From: Clostridia bacterium
GTDB lineage: Bacteria; Bacillota; Clostridia; Oscillospirales; Ruminococcaceae
Length of the DNA: 61,740 nt
Reading direction: 5' to 3'
Assembly: GCA_009929695.1 (NCBI GenBank)
Contig: RZZW01000014.1
Location: 1 to 61,740 of the forward strand
Part shown: positions 21,998-30,964 of the stretch, one piece after another
How positions within the stretch are numbered: position 1 is the stretch's first letter
How the letters are laid out: every line of letters begins with the position of its first letter
Notes under the pieces: model-generated
The model's database searches: none
Told to the model about the DNA's origin: nothing
Seen by the model: the letters and a program-made list of their open reading frames with translations, nothing else
Position numbers and translations under genes: made by a program

Positions 21998-23746
21998 ATG
22001 AACAGAAAAACAAAAATTATATGCACGCTCGGCCCTGCGACAGACGCTGACGGTGTGCTGCGCAACATGATGCTCGCAGGCATGAACGTTGCCCGATTCA
22101 ACTTTTCGCACGGCGACCATGCGGGACATAAAACACGCCTTGAAAGCCTAAAGGCGCTTCGCGAGGAGCTTGGGGTTCCTGTCGCCGCGCTGCTTGACAC
22201 AAAGGGGCCTGAAATTCGCCTTAAAAAGTTCAAAGGCGGAAAGGCGGAGCTTAAAACAGGCCAAATTTTCACGCTGACAACAAAGGAAATTGAGGGCGAC
22301 AGCAACGCGTGCTCAATCACATATAAAGAGCTGCCCTCAGACGTTGCACCAGGCACGCGCATTTTGCTCGACGATGGGCTTATCAGCATGGTTGTCGCGA
22401 CTGTCGACGACGACGACATCTGCTGCAAGGTGCTAAACGGCGGCCTTATCAAAAACCAAAAGGGCGTGAACCTACCGGGCACCACCCTTTCCATGCCGTA
22501 CATGAGCGCGCAGGACAAGGACGATATTCTTTTCGGCGTGCAGGAGGGCTTCAACTTTGTCGCGGCATCGTTCTGCCGCAGTGCTCAGGATATTTTTGAA
22601 ATTCGCCGTTTGCTTGAATCTGTAAACTGCTCAACAATAAAAATAATCGCCAAAATTGAAAACCAAGAAGGCGTAAACAATATCGACGAGATAATCGCCG
22701 CAGCCGACGGAATAATGGTCGCACGCGGCGACATGGGCGTTGAAATCGACTTTGCGGAGATACCCATTATTCAAAAGGACATCATTTGGCGCTGCTATAA
22801 CGCGGGCAAGCCCGTCATCACAGCGACGCAGATGCTTGAGAGCATGATGGAAAATCCGCGACCGACGCGCGCTGAAATCACAGACGTTGCAAACGCAATT
22901 TACGACGGCACCTCAGCGATAATGCTTTCGGGCGAGACAGCCGCGGGCGCATATCCTGTTGAAGCCGTGACGACGATGGCGGCGATTGCCGAGCGCACAG
23001 AAAGCGACATAAACTACAACAAACGCATGAAGCTGCGCGGCATTGAGGGGCATTTGACAGTTGCCGCCGCCGTTTCACACGCGGCGTGCACAACGGCAAT
23101 GGACATCAACGCAAACGCGATAATCACCGTTACAAAGAGCGGCGAGACAGCGCGTCTCATCTGCAAATACCGTCCGTCAACACCGATGATTGCGTGTGTT
23201 GTCGACGACAGCGTTTATTATCAGCTTGCGCTTTCATGGGGCATCACGCCCATCCGAATGAGCCTTGCACACTCGACTGACGAGCTTGTTGCAGAGGCGA
23301 TAAAGACCGCAAAAACAGCAGGGCTTGTGAATAACGGCGATATGGTTGTGCTTACAGCGGGCGTTCCGCTCGGCGTTTCGGGCACAACAAACATGATTAG
23401 AGCACACCTTGTGGGTGATTCTCTCATCGCGGGCATAGGCATCGGCGGCAAAATGGGCAAGGGCAAAACCTGCGTATGCCGCAGCATAGAGGAGCTCAGC
23501 GTAAAATTCAAGCCCGGCAACGTGCTTGTTGTGCCATCCACCTCCAACGAAATGATGCCGTATCTGCGCGGTGCAGCCGGCATTATAGCCGAGGAAGCAG
23601 GCTCTAACTCTCACGCGGCGATAGTTGGCCTTTCGCTTGACATTCCTGTCGTAATCGGCGCAACAGGCGCGACGCGCACAATAAAAGACGGCATGGACGT
23701 TAGCGTAGACGGCGAGCGCGGCATAGTGCGCTCAATGCTCGAGTAA
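21998..23746 (+). CDS. pyk: Pyruvate kinase with C-terminal PEP-utilising-type domain
   Basis: 582 residues. The catalytic barrel is standard: KIICTLGPATD, NFSHGDH, LLDTKGPEIR, KIENQEG, MVARGDMGVEI, and TATQMLESM with PTRAEITDVANAIYDG. After the usual allosteric C domain (to ~475) comes an extra domain of ~105 residues ending in EEAGSNSHAAIVGLSLDIPV, whose His matches the phospho-histidine swivel domain of PEP-utilising enzymes. This long form is known from Bacillus and relatives. It makes pyruvate and ATP from PEP and ADP. ATG 21998 follows GGGAGG. luxS starts 12 bases after its stop. Confidence 0.98.
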   Translation: MNRKTKIICTLGPATDADGVLRNMMLAGMNVARFNFSHGDHAGHKTRLESLKALREELGVPVAALLDTKGPEIRLKKFKGGKAELKTGQIFTLTTKEIEGDSNACSITYKELPSDVAPGTRILLDDGLISMVVATVDDDDICCKVLNGGLIKNQKGVNLPGTTLSMPYMSAQDKDDILFGVQEGFNFVAASFCRSAQDIFEIRRLLESVNCSTIKIIAKIENQEGVNNIDEIIAAADGIMVARGDMGVEIDFAEIPIIQKDIIWRCYNAGKPVITATQMLESMMENPRPTRAEITDVANAIYDGTSAIMLSGETAAGAYPVEAVTTMAAIAERTESDINYNKRMKLRGIEGHLTVAAAVSHAACTTAMDINANAIITVTKSGETARLICKYRPSTPMIACVVDDSVYYQLALSWGITPIRMSLAHSTDELVAEAIKTAKTAGLVNNGDMVVLTAGVPLGVSGTTNMIRAHLVGDSLIAGIGIGGKMGKGKTCVCRSIEELSVKFKPGNVLVVPSTSNEMMPYLRGAAGIIAEEAGSNSHAAIVGLSLDIPVVIGATGATRTIKDGMDVSVDGERGIVRSMLE

Positions 23747-23757
23747 GGTTGGTGCAT

Positions 23758-24225
23758 ATGGAACGTATAGCAAGCTTTTGCGTCGACCACACTAAGCTCG
23801 ACCGCGGGATGTATATTTCAAGGCGCGACGGCGACGTTGTGACGTATGATGTGCGCATGAAAAAGCCGAACGGCGGAGATTATCTCGCCATCGACGCAAT
23901 GCACACAATCGAGCATCTTTTTGCCACCTGCGCGAGAAATTCGCAGTATAAGGATAGCGTAATCTACGTCGGCCCAATGGGCTGCCGCACAGGGTTTTAC
24001 CTCTTGACGCGCGGCATCACAAACGCCGCAGCGATAGACCTCGCGCGTGAATGCATGAAGTTCATAAGCGAATTTGAGGGCGATATCCCCGGTGCAACAG
24101 AGCCCGAATGCGGCAACTACCGCGAACAAAACCTTCCCGAAGCCAAAAAAGAAGCCAAAGAAATGCTAAAAGTGCTTGAAGGCATCACTGAGAAGGATTT
24201 GGAGTATAAGGCTTTATTAAATTAA
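23758..24225 (+). CDS. luxS: S-ribosylhomocysteine lyase (AI-2 synthase)
   Basis: 155 residues. The metal site HTIEH (HxxEH) and the catalytic residues GCRTGFY and EPECGNY are present, as are RMKKPNGGDYLA near the front. It splits S-ribosylhomocysteine into homocysteine and the autoinducer-2 precursor DPD, in the activated methyl cycle. ATG 23758 is preferred over upstream in-frame TTG and GTG because AAGG lies about 9 bases before it. Probably co-transcribed with pyk. Confidence 0.97.
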   Translation: MERIASFCVDHTKLDRGMYISRRDGDVVTYDVRMKKPNGGDYLAIDAMHTIEHLFATCARNSQYKDSVIYVGPMGCRTGFYLLTRGITNAAAIDLARECMKFISEFEGDIPGATEPECGNYREQNLPEAKKEAKEMLKVLEGITEKDLEYKALLN

Positions 24226-24242
24226 AAATGAAAATTGAAGAA

Positions 24243-24339
24243 TGAAAAATTAAGGAGTGATTCCTACGGAATCACATTTTAACGGAATGTTTCAAACTGT
24301 TAAAATGTGAAACCGAAGGTTTCACTCCTTAATTTTTCA
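24243..24339. repeat. Family D four-way-junction element, copy D2 (perfect)
   Basis: Outer stem 24243-24256 with 24326-24339 (14 bp, perfect), hairpin H1 24257-24275 (GTGATTCCTACGGAATCAC), middle arm 24276-24306 (stem ATTTTAAC/GTTAAAAT), hairpin H3 24307-24325 (GTGAAACCGAAGGTTTCAC). No base is left unpaired at the junction. It lies between convergent luxS and the sugar transferase; its right end supplies the TGA stop codon of the latter (24339-24337). Confidence 0.9.
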
Positions 24340-24933
24340 CTTGCCCTTTGTTCCCCCCTCGACGACTCCGTCGTGGAGGAGAACTTTTTTTATTGTGGCG
24401 AAAAATACTTTTACGTCCAACGCAAAGCTGATGTTTTCGGCGTAGTAGCCGTCGTATTGGGCTTTTACGTCTATCGGCAGCTCGTCGCGGCCGTTTATTT
24501 GGGCGTAGCCGGTAAGACCCGGCACAAGCGTATTTGCGCCGTATTTGTCGCGCTCTTCAATCAAATCATACTGGTTCCACAGTGCGGGGCGCGGGCCTAT
24601 GGCGCTCATTTGTCCTGCAAATATATTAAAAATCTGCGGCAGCTCGTCAAGACTTGTTTTTCGCAAAAAAGCGCCTGTTTTAGTTATAAGCGCGTTTGGA
24701 TTTTGCAAAAGGTGAGTCGGAACGTCCTTTGGTGTGTCCGAATACATTGTGCGGAATTTTAAAATATTGAAATACTTTTTATCCTTGCCGACGCGCTTTT
24801 GTTTAAAAAACACGTCGCCCTTTGAATCGCACTTTATACATATTGCGATTATGAGCATGGGTATAGCAAGAAGTATGATGCCTAGCAGCGACAACACAAT
24901 GTCTATCAGCCGCTTTATATATTTTTGATACAA
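24337..24933 (-). CDS. Undecaprenyl-phosphate sugar phosphotransferase (PglC/WbaP C-terminal type)
   Basis: 198 residues, the minimal monotopic phosphoglycosyl transferase. N-terminal re-entrant helix (RLIDIVLSLLGIILLAIPML), FFKQKRVGKDKK, LKFRTM, then the catalytic TSLDELPQIFNI (Asp-Glu) and IGPRPALW, VPGLTGYAQINGRD. It transfers a sugar-1-phosphate from an NDP-sugar to undecaprenyl phosphate on the inner membrane face, starting a glycan. It follows the NDP-sugar dehydratase by 6 bases and is thus likely to use the product of that pathway. The stop codon is provided by repeat D2. Confidence 0.93.
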   Translation of the reverse strand: MYQKYIKRLIDIVLSLLGIILLAIPMLIIAICIKCDSKGDVFFKQKRVGKDKKYFNILKFRTMYSDTPKDVPTHLLQNPNALITKTGAFLRKTSLDELPQIFNIFAGQMSAIGPRPALWNQYDLIEERDKYGANTLVPGLTGYAQINGRDELPIDVKAQYDGYYAENISFALDVKVFFATIKKVLLHDGVVEGGTKGK

Positions 24934-24939
24934 GGTGCG

Positions 24940-26817
24940 TCACCCCTGACTGTCGTAGTGATGGTCTTGATGATTAAATGTAGGCACAAGGTCAATAAGC
25001 GCCTGCACAAGATTTTCGCTGTTGTTTGAATACGCGATTTCTTTGAGCGTTTTGAGGTGGTCGAAGAAGGTGTCCTTATTGAGCTTTAGCGGCGATCCGA
25101 CGAAGATTTTTCTGTTGTCGGTTTGGCGCAAGCCCTCCTCGTCCATCAAAAGCTCTTCAAAAAGCTTTTCGCCGGGGCGCAAGCCTGTGAATTTTATCTC
25201 GATATCGCGGTAAGGGATAAAGCCCGACAGCTTTATAAGGTTTTCGGCGAGGTCAAGTATGCGAACCGCCTTGCCCATGTCGAGCACAAATATATCACCG
25301 CCGTGACCCATCGCGCCCGCCTCCATAAGCAGGCTGACGGCCTCGGGTATCGTCATGAAATAGCGGACGATATCGGGATGAGTGACGGTGACAGGCCCGC
25401 CGGACGCTATCTGCTCTTTAAAAAGCGGGATAACGCTGCCGTTTGAGCCTAAAACATTGCCGAAACGCACAGCGACAAAGCTTGTTTTGCTCTTTTGCGC
25501 GAGCGCCTGAACAATCATTTCGCAAAGGCGCTTTGTCGCGCCCATGACGTTTGTCGGGTTGACGGCCTTGTCTGTCGAGATGAGCACAAAGCGCGACACG
25601 CCGTATTTTTCAGCCGCCATAGCGACGTTATACGTGCCAAAAACGTTGTTTTTAACGGCCTCCTCGGGGCTGTCCTCCATGAGCGGAACGTGCTTATGCG
25701 CCGCCGCGTGAAAAACGACGTCGGGGCGAAACCAGTTAAACAGTGCGTCGACTTTTTTAGAGTCTCGCACAGATGCGATGCGCACCTCTAAATTCAGCGC
25801 CTGCCCATATTTTCGCACAAGCTCCTGCTGAACCGAATAGGCGCTGTTTTCGTAAATATCCACAATTACAAGCTGCTTTGGCGCACACGCAGCTATCTGG
25901 CGGCAAAGCTCGCTGCCTATTGAGCCGCCGCCGCCTGTCACCATGACGACCTTATCTTTTACAAGCGCGCTTGATATGTTTGAAAGCTCTATTATGTCGC
26001 GCCCGAGCACGTCCTCGACCTTGACGTCGCGCACGCGGGACAGCAAATCTTTGCCGTCGGCGATAAGCTTCACGATGTCGGGCAGTATTCGCACGTTGCA
26101 TTTTGTCTTGTTGCAAACGCTCAATATGCGCTTTTTCGCGTCCTCGTCAAGCGTCGGGATAGCGATTAAGATTGTCTCAATCACGCAGCGGTCAACGACC
26201 TCCGGTATGTCGTCGGTGGTGCCCATTATCTCAACGCCCATTATCGAGCGCCCCACTTTTTCGGGCGCGTCGTCAACGCAGCAGATGATGTTCATATCAG
26301 GCGACGGATTTTTTGAAAACTCGTGCAAAAGCGTCGATGCCGCGTCGCCCGCGCCGACTAAAAGCACGCGGCGGCGAGATTTCGGGCGTTTTTCAAGCTT
26401 TGTATTGCGGTACATTCTATACGTAAGGCGCGAATAAAGCGTCAGTGACGACGCAAAAAGTGCGCTTAAAAAATATACCGAAATAGGCACGCGGCGCTCT
26501 GTGTACCACACTGCGGTGGTGCCTATTACAAAAATGGCGACAGCTATCGCGGACGCGAGGCAGAGGCGGAAAAACTCGACAATCTCAGCATAGCGCCAAA
26601 GGCTGTCGTACATGCCCATAAGCCCGTAAACGATTTCATAACACGCCACAAAGAAAAAGCAGCTTGCGACGAGCAGACTGTTATATTCCGAAAACGAGGT
26701 GCGCCCCTGAATGAGCACCCACGGCACCATATATGAAAGCGTGACAACGACAACGTCAAACGCTATCAAAAGCTGTTTGCGATAACGCTGTGCAAAGCCG
26801 ATTATTTTTTCACTCAA
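24940..26817 (-). CDS. Membrane-bound NDP-sugar 4,6-dehydratase (PglF/CapD/FlmA type)
   Basis: 625 residues. Four N-terminal membrane helices (to ~125), a CoA-binding-like Rossmann region (VLLVGAGDAASTLLHE), then a short-chain dehydrogenase/reductase domain with VTGGGGSIGSELCRQI (NAD-binding) and HAAAHKHVPLME; the usual Tyr-x3-Lys is altered (STDKAVNPTNVMGATK), as in other inverting or PglF-type dehydratases. Probable reaction: UDP-GlcNAc to UDP-4-keto-6-deoxy sugar for surface glycan or bacillosamine-like sugars. It is the first gene of a two-gene unit with the sugar transferase. Aminotransferase and acetyltransferase partners are not in the window. Confidence 0.93.
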   Translation of the reverse strand: MSEKIIGFAQRYRKQLLIAFDVVVVTLSYMVPWVLIQGRTSFSEYNSLLVASCFFFVACYEIVYGLMGMYDSLWRYAEIVEFFRLCLASAIAVAIFVIGTTAVWYTERRVPISVYFLSALFASSLTLYSRLTYRMYRNTKLEKRPKSRRRVLLVGAGDAASTLLHEFSKNPSPDMNIICCVDDAPEKVGRSIMGVEIMGTTDDIPEVVDRCVIETILIAIPTLDEDAKKRILSVCNKTKCNVRILPDIVKLIADGKDLLSRVRDVKVEDVLGRDIIELSNISSALVKDKVVMVTGGGGSIGSELCRQIAACAPKQLVIVDIYENSAYSVQQELVRKYGQALNLEVRIASVRDSKKVDALFNWFRPDVVFHAAAHKHVPLMEDSPEEAVKNNVFGTYNVAMAAEKYGVSRFVLISTDKAVNPTNVMGATKRLCEMIVQALAQKSKTSFVAVRFGNVLGSNGSVIPLFKEQIASGGPVTVTHPDIVRYFMTIPEAVSLLMEAGAMGHGGDIFVLDMGKAVRILDLAENLIKLSGFIPYRDIEIKFTGLRPGEKLFEELLMDEEGLRQTDNRKIFVGSPLKLNKDTFFDHLKTLKEIAYSNNSENLVQALIDLVPTFNHQDHHYDSQG

Positions 26818-27029
26818 AATATATCACCAATCTTGTGAAATGCCATCAGGCACAACATTCGTATTTTATACTCTTATTATTTTACAACATTTCAAGAAAA
26901 TAAGCAACAAATAGCGCAATTATAATGTGTGAGCGACACAATTCTAGCGACAGTTCACCTAATTCCACCGACAAATGATTGTGTTTAACGCCAATTGAGC
27001 TTATTATGATTACAGGGAGTGATTTCAAA

Positions 27030-27791
27030 ATGCAAAAAATAGATAACGAGCAATTCGGTAAATTTTTAGTCAGCTTGAGAAAACAAAAAAATCTCACGCA
27101 AAAGCAGCTTGCCGAAAAGCTGTATATTTCTGATAAGGCGGTAAGCAAATGGGAGCGCGGAGCAAGCCTGCCGGACATATCAATGCTGATGCCGCTTGCG
27201 AAAATACTCGGCGTTACGACAACCGAGCTTTTGAGCGGAAAGAGAATTGAAGCGAGCGAGCGCATGACTGTCGACGAGGTGGAGGGCTTGATGACAAAGA
27301 CGATTGTTTTTTCTAACGATAAGACGCAAAATTCAAGCACAAAGCGGCTTAGAATAGTTATATTTGCGGTCTGTGCCCTTGTTGTCGCTTTAGAGATTAT
27401 GATACTGCTTTTGCTCGGATATACCTTTGATGCAATAAGGGATAATTTAGGCACTGTTGAGCTGCTGATGATGATTTTCGGCGCATATTTTGCTTTCTTT
27501 GCAAAAGAGACATTGCCTTTGTATTATGACGAAAATAAAATAAGCTTTTACAACGACGGCGTTTTCAGAATGAATATACCGGGTGTCACAATAAATAACA
27601 GCAACTGGAGGCACATATTAAAAGCCGTCTACACATCAATAATGTGCATTTGCGTTTTGTTCCCATTGCTGTATTTATCGGTGTCTTATTTTGCGCCAGC
27701 AATTTGGCAGCAGTTTAGATTATACTTCACACTAGCCTCGGTATTTGCTATGTTTATTCCGATGTATGCTGCGGGGAAGAAATATGAGTAG
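27030..27791 (+). CDS. XRE-family regulator with C-terminal membrane domain
   Basis: 253 residues. Residues ~6-65 form a classical helix-turn-helix (LRKQKNLTQKQLAEKLYISD, SKWERGASLPDI). The C-terminal part has three or four hydrophobic segments (LRIVIFAVCALVVALEIMIL, LLMMIFGAYFAFFA, SIMCICVLFPLLYLSVSYF), so this is a membrane-tethered DNA-binding protein. Such proteins are common in Clostridia, with mostly unknown signals. ATG 27030 is chosen because of GGGAG at 27015-27019. A TATAAT at 26921-26926 may be its promoter, and three short (G/C)CGACA words lie between it and the start. It reads divergently from the dehydratase and might regulate it. Confidence 0.85.
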   Translation: MQKIDNEQFGKFLVSLRKQKNLTQKQLAEKLYISDKAVSKWERGASLPDISMLMPLAKILGVTTTELLSGKRIEASERMTVDEVEGLMTKTIVFSNDKTQNSSTKRLRIVIFAVCALVVALEIMILLLLGYTFDAIRDNLGTVELLMMIFGAYFAFFAKETLPLYYDENKISFYNDGVFRMNIPGVTINNSNWRHILKAVYTSIMCICVLFPLLYLSVSYFAPAIWQQFRLYFTLASVFAMFIPMYAAGKKYE

Positions 27792-27832
27792 TGAATATTT
27801 ACAATGCGTCATAAATTTACGCAAACAATAAT

Positions 27833-27912
27833 GTAGGGAGCGACGCCCTCGTCGCTCCGTAGCCGACGCTTTGTGCAAACCTAAGCGGAGCGACGATGGC
27901 GTCGCTCCCTAC
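27833..27912. repeat. Family A nested palindrome (GCGACGAGGGCGTCGC word)
   Basis: GTAGGGAGCGACGCCCTCGT starts the left arm; the right arm GGAGCGACGATGGCGTCGCT ends in CCCTAC. Loop contains GTGCAAA. A second copy of this subfamily is at 50705-50784. Confidence 0.88.
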
Positions 27913-27945
27913 GATGTATATTTGTTAATTTATGTGAACGAAACA

Positions 27946-27990
27946 AAAATCTGTTGCAGATGTAAAAAGCACATCTGCAACAGATTTTTT
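27946..27990. terminator. Bidirectional rho-independent terminator between XRE regulator and spoIVA
   Basis: A perfect 18-bp stem (27946-27963 with 27971-27988, AAAATCTGTTGCAGATGT and complement, 7-nt loop), A-rich on the left and T-rich on the right, so it works in both directions at this convergent junction. Confidence 0.92.
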
Positions 27991-27991
27991 A

Positions 27992-29467
27992 TTATAGAAT
28001 TATGCAAATTAGTCCCTGACAGCCGTCGTTTATTACGCGCTCTAATGTGCTGCACATTTTGGCTCTGGCGTCGTCGGGCATGTTTAGAAGCTTTGTCTGC
28101 ACGCCGTCGCTGACGAGCTGTTGCAGGCTTTTGCCGAAAATGTTGCTCTGCCAGATTTTTTCGGGGTCATCGTCTGCGTTCTCCATTAGGCTGTTTATAA
28201 GCTCCTCAGACTGCTTTTCACTGCCGACTACGGGCGCAATTTCCGTGTTTATCACCGCCTTTATCACGTGCAGTGACGGTGCGCTTGCTTTTAATCTCAC
28301 GCCGTAGCGTCCGTCCTGCTTTACCACCTGCGGCTCTTCAAGGCGCATTTCCTCGGCTGACGGTATAACCACTCCGTAGCCGCTGCTTTCCGCCTGTTCA
28401 AGTGCGGCGCTTATCTTATCGTATTTTTCTTTTATTTTCGCAAGCTGCATTATACATGGCAAAAGCTGCGCGTCGTTTTCCACCTTGACGTGGGCTGTCT
28501 CGCTCAAAATATCGTAGAATAGCTGTGGCAACAGGGTTATCTCCATTGAAACGCAGTCTGTGCCAAGCTGTATGCCTGTGATGCGGCTTTGCTTTATTGA
28601 CGGCGAGGTGATGTTTTTGTCCTTTACCGTCAAGTCCTTCATGTAAGAGGTGTCGTCGGCAAAGGCGCGCAGGGCGGCGTAAGTCTCTTTTTTGACAGGG
28701 TTTTCGCCGTCGAGCAGCAGCACCCACGGCGGCAGCGAAAGCGCGATTTCACGCAGCGGAAACTTAAACAAAAGCGCCTTTAATATCCCCGTTATGCCGC
28801 TCTCGTCAAGCTCTGTGCAGTTGACAGGTATCACGGCGTGTGCGTATTCTTCCGACAATGTTTTCGCGAGCTTTTTAGCGCTGTCGCTCTCGGGTGAAAC
28901 GCAGTTTAACAGCACGACAAACGGCTTTGAGAGCGCTGCCAGCTCGGATATAACACGTTTTTCGGCATCGACATAATTCTGGCGCGGGATATCGCCTATC
29001 GAGCCGTCGGTAGTGACGACTATGCCGACTGTCGAGTGTTCGGCTATCACCTTGCGCGTGCCTGTTTCGGCGGCGGTGTCGAACGGCACTTCGCCGTCAA
29101 ACCACGGGCTTTTGACCATGCGCGGCTTTTCGTTTTCGTCTCCGCCGAGTGCGCCGTCAACCATATAGCCCACACAGTCGATGAGCCTTGTGCGGAATTT
29201 TACGCCGTCCGCAAGCTGTATTTCAACCGTTTTTTCCGGCACAAATTTAGGCTCTGCGGTCATTATTGTGCGCCCTGCGGCTGACTGTGGCAGCTCGTCA
29301 CGTGCGCGCGACGCAAAGGCTGTATTTTCGATAAAAGGCAGCACCATAAGCTGCATAAAGCGCTTTATAAAGGTGCTTTTGCCTGTGCGGACAGGCCCGA
29401 CAACGCCTATATAAATGTCGCCGTTAGTGCGCGTTGAGATATCGCTGTATATTGCACTGTATTCCAT
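27992..29467 (-). CDS. spoIVA: Stage IV sporulation protein A (spore coat ATPase)
   Basis: 491 residues, the normal family length. Walker A GPVRTGKST (~24-32), RTIMTAEPKFVPE, a TRLIDCVGYMVDGALG switch-like region and VTTDGSIGDIPR are signature SpoIVA segments; the C-terminus KMCSTLERVINDGCQGLICI is typical. SpoIVA hydrolyses ATP to polymerise on the forespore surface as the platform for the spore coat. ATG 29467 follows AGGGGAGGG. The SPOCS/LysM gene ends 16 bases upstream, so the two are probably one sporulation unit at the end of the long minus-strand run. Confidence 0.97.
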   Translation of the reverse strand: MEYSAIYSDISTRTNGDIYIGVVGPVRTGKSTFIKRFMQLMVLPFIENTAFASRARDELPQSAAGRTIMTAEPKFVPEKTVEIQLADGVKFRTRLIDCVGYMVDGALGGDENEKPRMVKSPWFDGEVPFDTAAETGTRKVIAEHSTVGIVVTTDGSIGDIPRQNYVDAEKRVISELAALSKPFVVLLNCVSPESDSAKKLAKTLSEEYAHAVIPVNCTELDESGITGILKALLFKFPLREIALSLPPWVLLLDGENPVKKETYAALRAFADDTSYMKDLTVKDKNITSPSIKQSRITGIQLGTDCVSMEITLLPQLFYDILSETAHVKVENDAQLLPCIMQLAKIKEKYDKISAALEQAESSGYGVVIPSAEEMRLEEPQVVKQDGRYGVRLKASAPSLHVIKAVINTEIAPVVGSEKQSEELINSLMENADDDPEKIWQSNIFGKSLQQLVSDGVQTKLLNMPDDARAKMCSTLERVINDGCQGLICIIL

Positions 29468-29483
29468 ATAGCTTCCCTCCCCT

Positions 29484-30938
29484 TTAAACAGAAAGCGGTA
29501 TCAAAAGGCGCGTCTGCTCGTCAAGTGTTTCCGCTGTGATGCCGTTTGCCTGCGCGATATGCTGCGGCGAGGCGGCGTACCGCTTGCCGATGTCAAACAG
29601 CTTTTCGCCCTCCTCTGCATAATAGATGCGCAGTGACGCGTCGTCCTTTTTCTCGCGCGGCGTGGTGCATTCGGCGCTTGTGACGGCCTTTGTCTCGCCG
29701 AGCTGAGTAACCGTGCCGTCTGTTTCAAGCAAAATTACAACGCTCATCTCGCCTGCCGCCTTTCGCGCTGAAAGCTCTTTTATAAATGCGCTCGTGCGCG
29801 TGCAACGCTTTTCGGGCGGCTGTGTGAGCTCGGCGGGCAGAATGTATTCGGACGCTTTATCGTAGCAGTCGATTTCACCGAGCGAATTTTTGCAGAAAAC
29901 GTGCGCTGACACTCTGCCGCGAAGCTTTGTGCCGCTGTCAAGCTGCGCAGGCTCAGGGGCTGTTATCTCGGCAACAGCGCCAAGTATCTCCGCGTTCTCG
30001 TCTGGCATTTTGCCCTCAAGCGTAATCTCCTGCTTATACCGTGCACTTTGCGAGGCGATTTCGCATACTATGCTATCATAGGAAAGCTCTGTTTCGTATT
30101 CTGTTGAAAACGCGTCGCTGACAGCCATCACCTCGCTGCTGCCGACGGAATAAATGTCGAGCAAAATCGACGCGGTGGCTTTATAAACTTCGCCCTCGCC
30201 CTGCGTCACAGCCGCTGAAACAGGCTGTACAAGCACAAAAGCGCTGTCGTTGTCGCTCGCTGAATTAAGCTCTGCTGTCTCGTTAAATGGCAAAATTTTT
30301 GTGTCCTTAACAAGCGCGGACGCTCCCTTTACGCGGTATAAAACAGTCACCTGCACCTCACCCTTGCACACCGCCTTGCCCGATGCAAGCTTGCAGTCGC
30401 TGACGCTGCACGAAAGCGAGGTGTCGACAATAGCTTCGGGCGTTTGCGCAAGCTTTATTTTGTCGGCAAGCGTGACTGGCTTTTCATACGGCTGCGAGGT
30501 GCATATGCTTTTTATCGCGGCGGTGCTCTGCTGTATGCCGCAGCCTGAAAGCGACGTGACGACCTGCTTCTTGACGCACGCATACGCCCGCACAACAAGC
30601 ATATACGCGCCTCTTATATCGACGCGGCGCTCGTTGACGGCGCGGCAGTTTATGTATTCCGTCTCGCCGCTTGTACATATGTCGGCGCTCTCGAAATCAG
30701 ACTGCTCAAGTTCAAAGGTTTTTGAGAAGCTCTGCTTTTGCTCAAGGCAGCAAAGCGCACCCTCGGCGCTCTCTTGATAATACATCAGCACGCGCAGATA
30801 GCCCTCGACAGTCACGCGAGATGCACCTGCGCGCTTTTGCAGCACCACGGGAATAGCTATGCTTTTAACGATTTTGAACACCTGCGGCATATAATCGGGT
30901 ATAAGCGCCTTGGGGCTTTTTATTACTACGAATTTCAT
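29484..30938 (-). CDS. SPOCS (DUF3794) and LysM protein, SpoVID-like spore coat morphogen
   Basis: 484 residues. Several DUF3794/SPOCS units are visible (VTVEGYLRVLMYY, VCKGEVQVTVLYR, EITLEGKMPDENAEILGAVA), and the last ~50 residues form a LysM domain (IYYAEEGEKLFDIGKRYAAS, then QANGITAETLDEQTRLLIP). In Bacillus the SPOCS-plus-LysM protein SpoVID binds SpoIVA to encase the spore; here the gene is directly upstream of spoIVA, which supports the same role. The family assignment is firm, the SpoVID function an inference. Confidence 0.9.
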   Translation of the reverse strand: MKFVVIKSPKALIPDYMPQVFKIVKSIAIPVVLQKRAGASRVTVEGYLRVLMYYQESAEGALCCLEQKQSFSKTFELEQSDFESADICTSGETEYINCRAVNERRVDIRGAYMLVVRAYACVKKQVVTSLSGCGIQQSTAAIKSICTSQPYEKPVTLADKIKLAQTPEAIVDTSLSCSVSDCKLASGKAVCKGEVQVTVLYRVKGASALVKDTKILPFNETAELNSASDNDSAFVLVQPVSAAVTQGEGEVYKATASILLDIYSVGSSEVMAVSDAFSTEYETELSYDSIVCEIASQSARYKQEITLEGKMPDENAEILGAVAEITAPEPAQLDSGTKLRGRVSAHVFCKNSLGEIDCYDKASEYILPAELTQPPEKRCTRTSAFIKELSARKAAGEMSVVILLETDGTVTQLGETKAVTSAECTTPREKKDDASLRIYYAEEGEKLFDIGKRYAASPQHIAQANGITAETLDEQTRLLIPLSV

Positions 30939-30964
30939 ATGTAACCGCCGTCCTTCCGTGCGTT

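Noticed and set aside
26932..26975. Three (G/C)CGACA words before the XRE gene as an operator array
   Set aside because: Spacing is irregular and the words are short; kept only as a remark in the gene entry.
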